From assembly GCF_008831285.2 (NCBI RefSeq), contig NC_045145.1, positions 18,846,802 to 18,910,801 of the forward strand: DNA of 64,000 nt, read 5' to 3'. Position 1 is the first letter of the stretch; every line of letters begins with the position of its first letter. Positions 49,856 to 62,700 of the stretch are shown here, one piece after another. The translations under genes were made by a program, and so were the position numbers. Under the pieces are notes generated by a model. The model was given only the letters and a program-made list of their open reading frames with translations. It searched no databases and was not told the DNA's origin. This DNA comes from Nymphaea colorata. Lineage: Eukaryota; Streptophyta; Magnoliopsida; Nymphaeales; Nymphaeaceae.

Positions 49856-50216
49856 CGCTTCTTTTGCTGCGGTTACTTAGCTGCGGAGCCTTGAGACGTG
49901 CAGCACATCAGATTTTGAACTTGAAATAAAGCCAAAAGAACAAAAGGAAAAGTAGTCTAGAAGGGAGGGAATGTGATGGAACGGATTGGACTGGTGCTTC
50001 TTTTTCCCTGATGCTCTTGAGAAAAAATTACGATTTACGATGGCGGTAGGGTGGCCACACCACCACACTTCACGGCATGCGATGGTTCCTGTGCAGCTGT
50101 GCTAGAGCATCTCCATAGAAGAACGATTGCTCATCAACGATACATCACTGCAGCATCTGGAATTTGCTTGAACCCCCTTCATCTGCATTACCAACGTGTC
50201 TATAAGTTCTTTTGAT

Positions 50217-50308
50217 CTACATGTTGAGGGAATCCAGTGACGTCTTTCAGACTCTGTTAGTTCTACATGTTGAGGGACTCCAGTGACGTCTTTCAGACTC
50301 TGTTCGTT
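50217..50308. repeat. 46-bp tandem duplication
   Basis: The unit ctacatgttgaggga.tcca followed by gtgacgtctttcagactctgtt occurs at 50217-50262 and 50263-50308 with two differences. Each unit contains a tgacgtc motif, which resembles a bZIP core; no gene start is nearby. Confidence 0.9.
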
Positions 50309-51225
50309 CACAAGAATATCGTACATGACATTAAAAAGAATTACAAGGACGACCAATCTCTTCCCCTGACCTCATACTGGTTTTGATGAGTTGTATCTCA
50401 GTGTAAAATGGCGTCTATTAGCTGCCAATCAGCCGATCTTACAAGTATACCGGATATCATTGTTCTAATTAAGACGTGCAGAAACGAATTTCAATTGCCA
50501 ATATGAGTCCAAAACTTGAGTTTCCTTAGCATTTCTGAACGATGCACGGTCATGAAAATGACAAATGAACAGAAACATATTTTCACATTCATCGAATGGA
50601 CCGTGTAGTGATCTAGAGTACTGGAAAATACAGAGTTACAGCGCAAATAAGTAGCCAATCTAGAGCACTAATAAACGCTGACATTTCCTGTTCCTAATCA
50701 GCACGCATTTACTGGTGGGCGTACCGTTACAAAGTAACTGAGAAGCCTATCCGTGTCAAATCAGGTCTATTACTGTCACGCTTCCACTAATGAACTTGAT
50801 TTGAAGCCACCGAAACGCAAATTTTTTTCGTTTGAATACATACCAAACGAGGACAAATTTCATAACTCTGCCAAAAGTAACTGCCGGATAAACCCCAGCC
50901 GTCATTCAGTAGATCACTAGATCAGACAAGATCTTAAAATATTTCAAGGATGTGATCGTTAGATCTTGTCGCGGCTGTTCCCATCTGATCTTGATGTGAA
51001 GGGTGAGAGAGAGGACACAGGCGTTTTCAGAACATGGAATTCCGTTTCCTTAGCCACCGATACGATGAAAAACTCAGATCAACCGATAGTTATTGCGTAC
51101 CAACAATAATTTTTTTCGCCCAAAACATAGGGAGCCCTTCGCACTAGTTGAAAGCTTTGAGTAAGAAGAAAATGGAAAAAGAGAAATTAAGCAAGCATGG
51201 TTATTTTTAGTTCTACCCACAATAG

Positions 51226-52446
51226 TTACAGAATCAACCCCTTGGCGATGGCGCAGTTCGTCTCAAGACTGGTGGTTTCGTAGACGGGCAGCTCCGTCAG
51301 ATTCTCCAACTCAAAAAGATCGGAGCTCGAACAGCTGGACGCGTCAAAGTCTTCGTCCTCGGCCGGTTTGGAGCTCGGCGAGAGGTCGAACAGGAAACCG
51401 GCGGCCGTGCTCGATTTCATTTGGTACTCGGCGATGAGGTCCTTCACTTTCACATCCTTGCGCGGCAATGGCAACGGTGAAGACAGCAGCTCCTCGTAGA
51501 GGCACTTGTGGCCGCAGGGTCGCGAGTTTTCCCTAACAGTAACGCTCGTCGGGAAAAACCGAACCGACCTCTTCATCCCGTCACCCCTCGTCGACGGCGT
51601 CTTGCTCAGGCAGGACCTCGACGACGGCGTCATGGTGGTCGTCGGCGCCGTCGACGACGAGCGTGAAGCAGGCCGCTTGAACGTGTCAACGGGCAAGGAG
51701 GAGGGCGGCTTGCTCGGCGAGTTCAAGGTGGTGGTGGTGGTGGTGGCGGTGGCGGAAGAACGTTTGGCCTTCTTGGCGGTGGCAAAGAGGGAGTTGAGGA
51801 AGCCGGCGATTCGGCTACCGGGGGAGATGGGCTGCTTCGCCTTCTTCAGTTCGTTGTAGAGCTTTGACACGCGAGCTCCACGGCTCTTCTCGGGTTCTTC
51901 AGTCTTCTTGTTCGCGAAGAAGTCAGGGGCGGCGATAGGGTGGTGCTTCTTTGGCGGAATGATCACCGGAGGAGGGCGGCTCTTCTGCTCATACTGGCTC
52001 TCTTTTGCCGCCAGTTTCTTCTCTGTGTGGGACAATACAGAGTCGGCCTCAGAGGAGGAGAAGCCGCTCGACTCGGATGATGAAGAAGCGGTACTGGAGT
52101 TGGCGCGGGAGGCGTTGGACTTAGAATTCAGCCTGTACCAACCTGTGGCGTCAAAGACGCCGAGCTCGGAGACATTGGGGCGTGAGGGATGCTTCTCAGC
52201 TGCTTTCTTCCCGTCGGTCGTCCACTTGAAGAGGCGTGGGGTTTGCTTCGTGTTGTATTCGTTCCGGTTGGTCCTATCATGCATGACGGTGGCGATGGTC
52301 GTGGCGTTCATCGTCTTCCGGCAAACACAGAGGCTTGCACCCACGTCGTCGTCTGTGGACCTATAGATGGCGTCGAGCAACGCAGAGGAGAAGGATGTAT
52401 TCCTCGGGTACCTTTCTGCTTTCATTTCTGAACTCCATTTCTCCAT
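51226..52446 (-). CDS. BIG GRAIN 1-like protein, single exon
   Basis: This intronless gene encodes 406 residues, starting at the second in-frame ATG (52446, MEKWSSEMKAERY). An upstream ATG at 52476 would add ten residues (MYIYTCEAKR) encoded by a tata-rich run. I prefer the later one because the family starts close to SFSSALLDAIYRSTDDD. Conserved blocks in order are that N-terminal motif, a Ser-rich linker, SKLYNELKKAKQPISPGSRIAGFLNSLF cut by basic residues, RSCLSKTPS, KRSVRFFP, RPCGHKCLYEE and the acidic C-terminal SSSDLFELENL. These define the plant BIG GRAIN 1 family. Rice BG1 is a plasma-membrane-associated regulator of auxin transport and response that affects organ and grain size. No catalytic domain is present. 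Low-complexity Thr and Ser runs are normal here. The role in this species is inference. Confidence 0.9.
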   Translation of the reverse strand: MEKWSSEMKAERYPRNTSFSSALLDAIYRSTDDDVGASLCVCRKTMNATTIATVMHDRTNRNEYNTKQTPRLFKWTTDGKKAAEKHPSRPNVSELGVFDATGWYRLNSKSNASRANSSTASSSSESSGFSSSEADSVLSHTEKKLAAKESQYEQKSRPPPVIIPPKKHHPIAAPDFFANKKTEEPEKSRGARVSKLYNELKKAKQPISPGSRIAGFLNSLFATAKKAKRSSATATTTTTTLNSPSKPPSSLPVDTFKRPASRSSSTAPTTTMTPSSRSCLSKTPSTRGDGMKRSVRFFPTSVTVRENSRPCGHKCLYEELLSSPLPLPRKDVKVKDLIAEYQMKSSTAAGFLFDLSPSSKPAEDEDFDASSCSSSDLFELENLTELPVYETTSLETNCAIAKGLIL

Positions 52447-52725
52447 CCTCTTCGCCTCACATGTATATATGTACATGAGACGACAGAGACACGGAAGAAG
52501 ACAGAGGAAGATGGTGTCTGCTGAGATGGAGTCAAAAGCTGCACAGAGTCGTCCGGTGGCAGCAAACCGGAGGACTAAGAGTGGGACAAGGAGACATCCC
52601 GGCGTCTATTTTCTTAGACTATATGATGATCGATGAGAAGAAAAGAAAGCAAGGGCTGCGCCCGCAGGTCGCGCAGCAGGCTCGCGCGATGGATCACACT
52701 CGCAAACCAGACGGAGTGAGTTAAA

Positions 52726-52742
52726 GAGAGAGAGAGAGAGAG
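52726..52742 (-). repeat. CT tract (GA on plus) upstream of the BIG GRAIN 1-like gene
   Basis: A GA dinucleotide run lies about 285 bases before the ATG of the minus-strand gene, reading as CT on the coding strand. It is comparable to the tracts before three other genes here. Confidence 0.55.
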
Positions 52743-53127
52743 AACAGCATAATAAAAGCAGAGAAGCTCACGCTTTGGTCCTTTCAGAATCTTAGAGCGA
52801 TCGCGTTTTTTTCTTTCCGTTTTTTCTCTTGCAATTTCTGAAAACAACACATCTTCTTCTGCCTTTTGCTTATTTTCTACATAAAGCGGCTCTATACTGA
52901 TCTCTCTCTCTCTATATACATATATATATATCTCTCAGGTCTGCCCGAGATATTCGGTCAAGTGGGGAGGGAGGAAGGATGGCCTTCCAACTCAGCCCTG
53001 CCCACCAACATTCCTGGCTCTTCTGCTTTCTTCTTTTTGACGGAATGGTTGTTTGGTTGCTTGGGAGTGCCTTTTCCAACGCATGTGTGGCTCCAGTAAA
53101 AAGTTGGTGGGAAAAGAAAGAGGTGTT

Positions 53128-53150
53128 AATGAATGAATGAATGAATGAAT
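53128..53150. repeat. AATG tetranucleotide microsatellite
   Basis: Five to six tandem copies of aatg. Confidence 0.85.
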
Positions 53151-56100
53151 ATGCAGGAAGAGGCCGAGTTGGAGGGAGAAGCGGAAAAGGGTGGAGACGT
53201 CGGAAGTTCGAGAAACGAACCGTCTCCTCGGCGGCGGTTGCAAGGGTCAGGTGGCCGCTGCCGCTGTCGTTCGTCGTTGATGAGACGATCTACGTATCTG
53301 AGCTATTCCTTGTAATAAACTCCGCCCCCTTTTGTGTACTTGCCACTGCGCTTGTCTTCATCCTCTGCAATTCCTTGTCAGTCACTCCCCCATTCCTGTC
53401 CTTTGTGTAACTTTGTCTACAATTCTTTTGCTTTCTTTCTTTTCACATCAGTAACGTAAAACAAGCTGCGGGATTCAGTGAATCATCCCAATTCAGCTCG
53501 ATCCTTGGCGAACGACACGTATTGTTTTATTTGAAAATAAACAATTAAAGATGAAACAAGAAATATTTAAAAACATTTAAAAATCATGAATACATAAATA
53601 CATAGTATGTGGACGGGAGTTTATGATTGGAATCGATTAATATTCACCGATTTCGTTTTCAATTGGTTTGATTCAGTCTAATTTTTACGACGACGCCATA
53701 AAATTATACCCGTCAACTAAGTGCCGGGCACCCAAAGAGTCGGTGTGTGTATTTGATTGCCTCTCAACTAAAATATTCAAATTTGAAAACTATGGATTTA
53801 AGATCAAACCCTCTCTTCTTGGATCTTAAATTATGTCAATACAATCAATTCTAGCACTAGAGATGTTTAATCACTGCCGCAAGCTCCTTCCACAAAAAAA
53901 AAAAAAGAACAATTGCAGTCCGAGCCCTGGCGCTACAATAGCACTGGCGATCATGTTCAGTGATGCTATTTGAGCGCCAGATATGATGTCAATTGCTGTA
54001 GTATTTGCATTTCCTATAGATCTTTAGCCACATCAACAAAATCGTGCAATATCAGATCCATGCATTTCAAATGTGAAACAATGAAACGCCTCTTCAAGCT
54101 CTAATGTCAGGCTCTAACGTCAGGATGGACCTAATGCTTCCCCAGTTTTTGTTGTCTTTCTAAATTGTAGATGGTGTCTCTCCCAGACTCTTAACTCAAA
54201 TGACAAATGACTAAAAAGGGTGTTTAAGAAGGAACATCTTAAACAAAAAGTTTGAGACAGCTACCATCTGTTCCTCACTTGAAATAAAACATCTTTCCAA
54301 ACAAGATTTAGTGAAAAATATCATAAACGTCCTCTACTTCATTCAAATTATACGGTTTGCGTTTGACAGAGAACGTTAGTAGGCTCTTCTCTACCATTCA
54401 AACACTAGGTAGGTGACTCAACAGTTTATAATGGTTGGGCAGTGTGAATCCCTGCTGCTGTTGCAGGTGCAGTGGAGATTGTTTGTGATAAAGAAAAAAA
54501 AAAAAAAAAAAAAAAAAAAAAGGTACACAAAGGCCCCATGGATGCTGTGCTGCACGACCCAAATCACTAGAGGAGAGTGTGCGGCCATCAAAATAAGAAG
54601 ATGAAAGGTGGATCCTTTTGAACCAATCGCCAACCCGCAGTGCTTGATTTCTTTTCTTATGGCAGTGGCAGTGTGGAAGACTTGGATTGAGGATGCATCA
54701 CACTCAGAAACCCAACTTGGTTGTGGTCCGGGCGCGTCTATTAGACTTTTTTGACTTGACTGATCATGAAAAGAAGAGAAGAGATGCTAATGGGCCTGAC
54801 TGCTTTCTCACTAATTTGCATACAAGAGAGAGAGAGAGAGAGAGAGAGGGAGAGGTCTAAGCCCACGGTTCCTTTCAGTTCCATACGAAGTCTGTCGGCC
54901 ACCAACTGTTCTGATTCTCAGTGTGTTAACATTGACCTTGTTCAATGGACTTCAAACTTGAGAGTAATATCATATATCGAATTTTGAAGCTTTGCCAGCT
55001 TTGCTCTCTAAGAATTTTATAAAATAAATAAGCAGACCGTGTCTTAGGAGGATCAGGATCAGATATTGTGGTGAGAGCTTTCGCTGAACCAGAAATAAGC
55101 AATGGTGATCGGCCTGATATGAATAAGAGGCAAGTGCAGTTGAAGGACTCGGCTGTATGCCATGAAGGGAAGGCACACGTGCCGTGGGTGACCCCTTGGT
55201 GGCCCATTTCTGCAAAATGCAAACTTAGTGCGCACTCAGTGGAGATGACCTTTCCAGCAAAAATTATAGGATAGAGATCAAACATCATCCCACGGTTAGA
55301 TCCTTTTTCAGCCTCCTTCTTGATAAGCATACTGCGATCGGCCGGATCTCCATCAGATTATGCTAATGGTGACGCGTCTTGATATTGAACCCTTCACCTT
55401 CTTCAAGGCTTAGTTAACTCCATTAAGCTCCCAGCCTCGGGTCCTTTTGGCTGCCGATAAGTGCAACAAAGTTTCATAACCCGATTTCAGTACCCTGGAA
55501 AAGAAAGTTTAACCTGTTAACTACGTTGATCTAGATCTTGTTGGGATCTAAAGTTAGAGTTCAGATTGCTAAGTTTAAAGAAAGCAAAAAAATTCTGCTG
55601 GCTGTAAAATTGTACAATAAATTAATATAATAATAACACTGATAGTATCACCCACAACAGTAATAGTAATGATAATAATAAACAGAGAAGTTGAACGTGC
55701 TACGTTTCCCTTCACTTTTATATCCACTTCTGATATGTTGGTAGTTAATTAATTGGTGCCTTTACAACGTCACCGCACTGGTGTAACATAAGCTAAGATA
55801 ATTGGGAAAAGAGAAAGGCCATTGAAGAAGAAAATATGGAGAAGCAAGAGCACTGACGAAAGCAACGAGAAGTGATGCTAATCGGCCATAAGAAACAATA
55901 AAAGTGAGACCTAATGGTTAGACCTATAAAACTAATCCCAGATGGTTGGGATAAAAGATTGACAACGGTACTGGTTATTGATGTCGAGGTAGTTTTAAAA
56001 GGCTTGCTTATACATAAGTAAATTATTGTAGCTCATGGCGGCTGACCTAATAAAGCTGAAGAGATCATAATGGCAGATTGAATTAATACAGTTTTCTCCT

Positions 56101-59100
56101 TTTACTTCCCTCAGAGAATAAACTCGAAAAGAACAATTCTTTTTTTCCCCCTTTTTATTTTGTTGGTGGAGTTGACAATGGTGGTTGATTGAAACAATAA
56201 ACAGTAGCTAGGAGTCTATGAGCAGAATGGCGTTAGCTCTCATGCTTAGAGTGAAAGTGGGGCGTCTACTTTTGACCTGTAAGATTCTCTGAATGACTTC
56301 AAACAGAAATGTCAACGGATGGGATTCGGGTGGCATCAAGGCATTACCATATCCCACTTGATCTGATTTTATGTGATCCAATTGGGACTAAGCTGAATCT
56401 TATATGGAATTACGTACTTCTTTTACTTGGTTCATATACATGTGGAGAAAGCAGTAGAGTCATAACCTCTTATAACCTGACCCTCTTGAGTGGGATCATG
56501 TTTCATTATGGGCATAACAGCTCCCACATGGAAAGAGCAGCCTCCTGAATCTATTTAATACAAATGGAACTGCAGATTATCCTTTTCGAAAAGTTAGATA
56601 TAATGAAAAGGGAGAAAAAGTGGTATCGAGTCCCCATCCACGACACCTAGCTAACCATCATTTCAAAATGCAATGAACCTTTTCTTTGCCGATTCTCTTA
56701 GAGAAAAATGGATCCAAAATCTTTGTTCAGCACATAGCACAGCATAGCTGGTCGGGTCAGTTCGATTTCCATGAGCACTACTCTATACTGCAAATAGTAG
56801 CAAACCACTTTCAAATTGAACAAAGTAACTATAAGTTCACCATGTCCCAAAGCAGTCTGCATTTTACATGCGAGGAGAATGGAGAGGAGATTCAGCCTCT
56901 TCGGTTACGTCCCCCTTCCAAAATATTTACTCACTTAAGTTTTCATGGTTTTATCTTGTAAAGGGTTTCGCTGGTTGTGGCCCATACCATGTGAGATAAT
57001 AAGCATGACTATAGCAGAAGCATGTGTTCTGTAAAAAACGAATTTGTGGTAACAAAGAAATAGGAATATGCAGGATAAAAAAACGGATCCATTTCAAACA
57101 CATGGTCTGCCTGTATGAAGCTGGTAAACGATCCAAGCAACTCACTGCTGGGTCCGGCAGGTTCGTCGGAAGCTCGTTGGCTCATCTAACCTTAGTAAAT
57201 GAGCTTAGCATAAATGCAGGGTCTTCATATGGGTTTGGCTCTTTCTGACAAACGAGCTAAGCCCAACATGGCTTGTTCGAGTTGTTTGTTAGCCCCACCA
57301 TCCACTAGCGGTCTTGCTCCATCCTCTCTTTTGATCAGTCCACAAACAATGGTCAGCGCTCAATAAAGATGTGGGCATTGGGTGAGTGGGTTTGGCACCT
57401 GGATCTCACTGTATGGTTGGCATCACTGGGAGGCCGTGGCCATCCATTTGGGCGATATTTTCCACTAGAAATGATCCCATCAAAACCCTACATGAAAGTC
57501 TTTTAGTTTTTTCATAAGGTGGGCTGTATATGAAACCTCATGTCATGGTTCATACACGTCATTTTCCGCATGACTTCCTTTGGGACGGTCGTTATCCCTT
57601 CAAAAAGTACTCTACATTCACCATGATCATCCTATCACAAGAAAAACTTTCAATAGGAAAAATTCCCCAATTAATTAAACGAGGAACAATGTGGAACTCG
57701 TCTTCTTTAGTTATGTCCTTTCTCTAGATCTATATTGTTAGGTGAGCAGGGTTATCTATAGTTTGGATGAGGCCCAAACGCCTTCTGTCTCATCTTCCTT
57801 TGGGGTCCTGGACTGTATCGGGGCTTGGGTGGGCAGCAGACCACCTTTAACTTGATGGACCTTTAATGAACCAAGAGAGTCGCACCCACAGAAATCAAAA
57901 CAGAAACATGTCAGCTACGAGCCTTAGCTCCAACCAGCTATGCTACCCTCCTTGAATCTCTCTTTGATTTATATTTGTTTATAACTTTCCTGATAGCATA
58001 ACGATTCAAGTGTTTAGCCTACGGCTTTTCTGTCATCGCTTTCTGTGCTTGCAAATTGTGTCTTAGTTTATCTCTCATGATTCAATGCATGTTCGATAAA
58101 GGCTTAAAAAAAGATGGGGTCACATTTTTTTTGTATATAATTGGATTCAGGAACATAAAGAACGTGCATTATCATCATTGAATCAATAAACCTAGTTGGG
58201 TGGGTGGGTGAGTTTCAGAAAAAAGTTGAGGACCATACACTTGCTTTCACTGTTTCTGTTTGCCCATCAAAGTGGGGCATCGCGCATGATGCCTGCACAA
58301 GTAGTGACATTTATGGGAATTAAATTTGGATCAATTAAATTTCGATCGGCCGAACGATAGTCAATGTCATTAACACTGGTGATTCAACAAAACTTCCAAT
58401 GAAAAGCTTTCCCATTATTAAAAAAGAATAACCTGTGAACAGAAAAGAAAGTTTACATCATCCAAATAAGAAAAGCTACTAAAACCTGTAGTTCCCTACA
58501 AGGTAAATAGAAATAGCAATCTAAAGCGAATTACTTTCAGCTCACCTTTCCCCAATCCACTATACTATCCAAAATCATATCTACCACCAAGAGTTCGACC
58601 CTTCATGGCCACCAAACCTACTCTCATGCTGGTAGGTTCATTTACCAAAACAATGCTGCCTGCTATATTCTTAATATCCATCCATCTTGATCTCCAAGGT
58701 CTTCTGCCTTCCAACAGCCCTCTAATTCTTCTAATTCACCTCCTATTCTTAGACACTACCATCATTTTCTCAATTCCACCCCCTCCCTCAGCCAAACACC
58801 ATCTTAACAGCATCAACCCCATCTTGCACCTCTCTCCAAAACTTTATTCAAAATCCTCGACACTTTCAGCAACTTTAATAACTTTACAAGGATTATGGCT
58901 TATGTACTTGCACAACAGTGATGGTCTCACATAAGTCAGACCTTTGATAACTTCCAAGGGTCAAACTCACGCAAGATCTTAACAGAAGATCTTCCATAAG
59001 TCCATGCCTGACTGCCACTTACCACCTAAGTGATCATGAAAGCATATACATTTGCCAAATCCTGCCGGAGACCCTTTGCCTTTTGTTATCTTCTTGAGAA

Positions 59101-59729
59101 GGGTGGTTCTGTGCAAGGATCCTCTTAAATCTGAACGGGATAACGAAAATGCAAAATCTTCCAGCGTCCGACCGATCACTTCCGGGACTCGAACAACAAA
59201 AGAGATCGAAGATTTAAACATACAGAAGGATCCTTTACACGTTACAGCAACTATGGAGGAAAGAACAACCTACAAGTTCTACGCAGAGCAGACTAAACTT
59301 GAAGGGATGCTAACGAACAATTTGAAAGGCCGTCGAAGACATCCTGAAATAACCCAGAGTTAAATCCCGTCGGATTAAGGAAAGGGAGAAGAACACCTAG
59401 AGGAGGCAAGAAAACAAAAGGTTATTTTCCGATTCTGGAGAAGCTGACAACAATGAACACACGATCTTTAGATTAACAATTGAATGCACGTTACTGCACT
59501 TTGTTTAAGGAACAAGGAAACAGGTCAAAACTTTATTTTACAGACTCGGGGCAAAACTCTCTCAGAAGTCATCTTTTGGGGTTGTGACTCAGTGGCCTCA
59601 AATGGCAAGCTCACTGTACGAACAGCAAAGCCAGTTTACAATACGTGGATGATAGCTAAGCGTCTTGGGTAGGTTGTAATTATTGTAAATTTATGAACAG
59701 TCATGCAAGATGTACAAAAGTTATATCTA

Positions 59730-62700
59730 TCATGTGATAATTCCTGGTTTGTTATGTACATTTTTCCCGTTCTTGCCTGTCAATTTGACATACTGCTTGG
59801 ATGTTGGTGGTGTGTGTGTTGCAGCCAGCTCTCTCACTCGTACAAGGATTTGTGCCGGAATTGGTATAGAAGAATGCTTCCTCGAACTCTTGAACTGTGG
59901 ATCAAATAAACTTTAGTTACAGGAGTAACTTTAACAATTTTTGGTCGCCAGACACTGTAACACCACCGTAACAACAGAACGTGAAACTGCCAAATATTAC
60001 TTCACCATGAAAGACAGGCCCATTTATCTGTAATGCACATTAAAGGAACTCACCGCTCTGTCCGTCAGTGCTTGAGCACTTGCCCTCAGTAGGTTCCTCC
60101 ATTTATCCTACATATGACAACATTTTGCAGTCATTCAATACGATCCAGCTCCAGGATACACAGAGTCATCATACGGCTGAGAAAAACCTACAAGTTGGCT
60201 TTCCAAACTCCATAATTGGCTGGAATTGTTTGCTTGAACTTCAGGTTCAGTCATGGTAACAAAAAAGGCCTCTATCCAAAGTACAGATTTTTTCAAATGC
60301 TTCATAACTACAAGATTATGAACAGACAAACCTTTAGATCAACGGATGTACGGTATGCACATGATGCAAATGCAAGCCTTTTGATCTCAGACCATCTTCC
60401 AGCTCCACAGCGAGATACACCTTCAACAAGCCTCATTACCTCAGATAGAGTCCAGGCACGATGATGTTTCCGTCTAGTCCCACCTTTTGCAGTCGGGACC
60501 GTCAAAGGATACTCCTCCAGATCCTTTACTGGATCTAGTTTTGTAACCTCCAGACCTTGCTGTCTGCGTCCCAAATATGGGACCAAGGCAGTTTCATTGT
60601 TTGAAGCTTCAACACCAGCCTAAAGGAAACATTAGATCAAAGTTTCAGGTGAAAGCTAAATGTCGTTTAGTTTAAAAGCTAATTATGATCATAAAGCTAC
60701 CAAGAGGCCATAAAAAGTAAATGATTCCACCATGAGATGACCCTCACATTTCATCTAGAACTCCATACTCAAAGATGTGACTTCATAAAAGACATAAAAA
60801 CACAAAAAAATGTCCTATCTTTCATATCATTTTGTAAAACAAGCAAAAATATTATCATATAAAATTCCAGGTTCTTGTAATGTTTTTCGCAACATTTTAA
60901 ACTTTTAAAGTATGAAAATATTGCTATCTTTCATAAGATTTTGTACTACAAGCAAAAATATTATCACTAATATTCAAGGTTTTTGTAATGTTTGTGATAA
61001 CATTTTAGACTATTACAGTATAAAAATATAACCAATGAAAAAACATACATGTATTAAAGATCATAAGCTGACAGTGTAACACACGAATAGGTAAAATGGT
61101 AAAACACCAAAATTTCAACAGATGTGGAATATGCAGTCAGAAATAGAGCCCGTGGGGAATATACCTCACAGCAAAAAAATTCATATATAAAGATATAAAC
61201 AACGACATGTACATGTGCTTGCTAACAATCAAATACAACGAGTCTGGCAAGGAAAAACATAAGTTCTAATGATCACATGAAAAGTAAAGTGCTTGAAATC
61301 TTTAGCATCAATTTATGGATATTTTAGTGTGTGCCTACATGTCAATGCTTTAGTATCAGTGCCTCACTACAAGTAAAAATAATATTGCAGACTACCCATA
61401 ACACATCGGATTGATGTTTCAATAGCAAAAATCCAGAAGACAAACAGGAGAGCTGTGCCCATAAAATGATGCCAGTTAATTTTAGTACTTTCTGTTGCAC
61501 AGGAGCTGAAAGAGCTTTCGGCTTCCATGATCTATTGTAAGCTTCGGCATCTTGTCGCCTACTTCGAGTTCCACGGGCTTTTTTAACTAATGTGGCAGAC
61601 ATGCCATTTTGATGCTTCTGCAATTTTTACACCACCGAAGGCATCAGGAAAAAGAAAAAGCAAAAAGAGATAACTACATCATCTGTAACGAGAAAACAGC
61701 GAGAAGGTAAACCATATGGAGCACAGCATTAACAGGCATATGCCCATTTTTAACGAAGTATCATGCAAAACACTGTAACAGAATAAGTGGGGCAATTGTA
61801 TTGCCTTCAACCATTGAGACCTAGCACTAATAGTCACGCTAAAAAATGAAAAATGGAAAGTGAGAAAATGACAGAGAAGTTAATTTAATATTTTAGCAGC
61901 TGCCACTGCTTTTAATAGTTTATGTCCTTTTGATAAGTTCCAATAGAAAGCTATGTCACCTGGGTGCTTCTAAATGGCCGCCGCACCCATGTCGACACTG
62001 GTGCTTCTCTAACACAGCACATTCGGTTCAGTCAGCTGAACCAGGTCAAAACTGACCACTTTAAATGAACACATAACTAAATTATCTTTAATACAAAATT
62101 TATATATAAATATAAATGAATAAGGCTACTAAACAGTTAAATAACTATGTAACAAATCATTTATATACATATACACACACACACACACATATATATACAC
62201 ACCGTCACTGCACCCGCACCTAACCTTTTTCTGAAAAATTGCTGCATCTGCACCCGCATCTGCACCCACACTCAGGTGACATAGATGGAAAGTTTAAATC
62301 CCTTTGATAAGTTGATAACGACTAGACATTCTAACGATTTAATTCATCTGCCTAAAATTTGTGAATCATCCAACATAAAATTTTTACATTATATTGGACC
62401 GCCAAGAAAAAAACACCAAAAAATATGTTCACAAAAAATTATTGAAGTCCACATCAGCAAATTTATGTATCAAGGGAAATAAATAATTATCCACAGCACA
62501 CAACATGTTCATGCAGCTTTTCTGATACTACTTCCAGTGAAATTTGCAATCAAAGAACAACAAACAAACACCTCAAGTTTGAAAATAAAATGACATACCA
62601 GAAGACCCATGAAATTTTTTCTTGGACGACCTCTTCTTAATCTTGAGACATATGGAACTTGAACCCCAGAACCTCCAAAGGAGTCTTGCCTGGTCAAGAT

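Larger units (their letters stand above)
47010..51225. other. Spacer between convergent SDR and BIG GRAIN 1-like genes
   Basis: The ends are 3' UTRs of the two genes. The interior has no recognisable gene. It contains a Tourist-like MITE (48808-49055), a 104-bp tandem duplication (49648-49855) and a 46-bp one (50217-50308). Confidence 0.5.
52447..59729. other. Gene-poor stretch between the BIG GRAIN 1-like and TRFL genes
   Basis: The left end holds the BIG GRAIN 1-like promoter and 5' UTR on minus, including a GA tract at 52726-52742 (CT on its strand). An AT microsatellite (about 52903-52931), an AATG repeat (53128-53150), a run of 27 A (54495-54521) and a GA tract (54823-54848) follow. Open frames such as 54926-55330 and 58605-58934 match no family I know and are AT-typical chance frames or decayed sequence. 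The right end is TRFL 3' flank. No tRNA or known microRNA precursor was recognised. Confidence 0.45.

Noticed and set aside
52447-52476. Upstream ATG of the BIG GRAIN 1-like gene (52476)
   Set aside because: It would add MYIYTCEAKR from a TATA-like run, and family members begin near the later Met. It remains possible.
54495-54521. Run of 27 A as a possible retroposon tail
   Set aside because: No matching target-site duplication or Pol III box could be found around it.
54926-55330. 134-codon minus-strand frame
   Set aside because: No known domain and no neighbouring exons. The opposite strand is equally open over part of the region.
58605-58934. 109-codon Leu/Ser/Pro-rich frame on plus
   Set aside because: Low-complexity composition looks like chance or antisense of decayed sequence; no family match.
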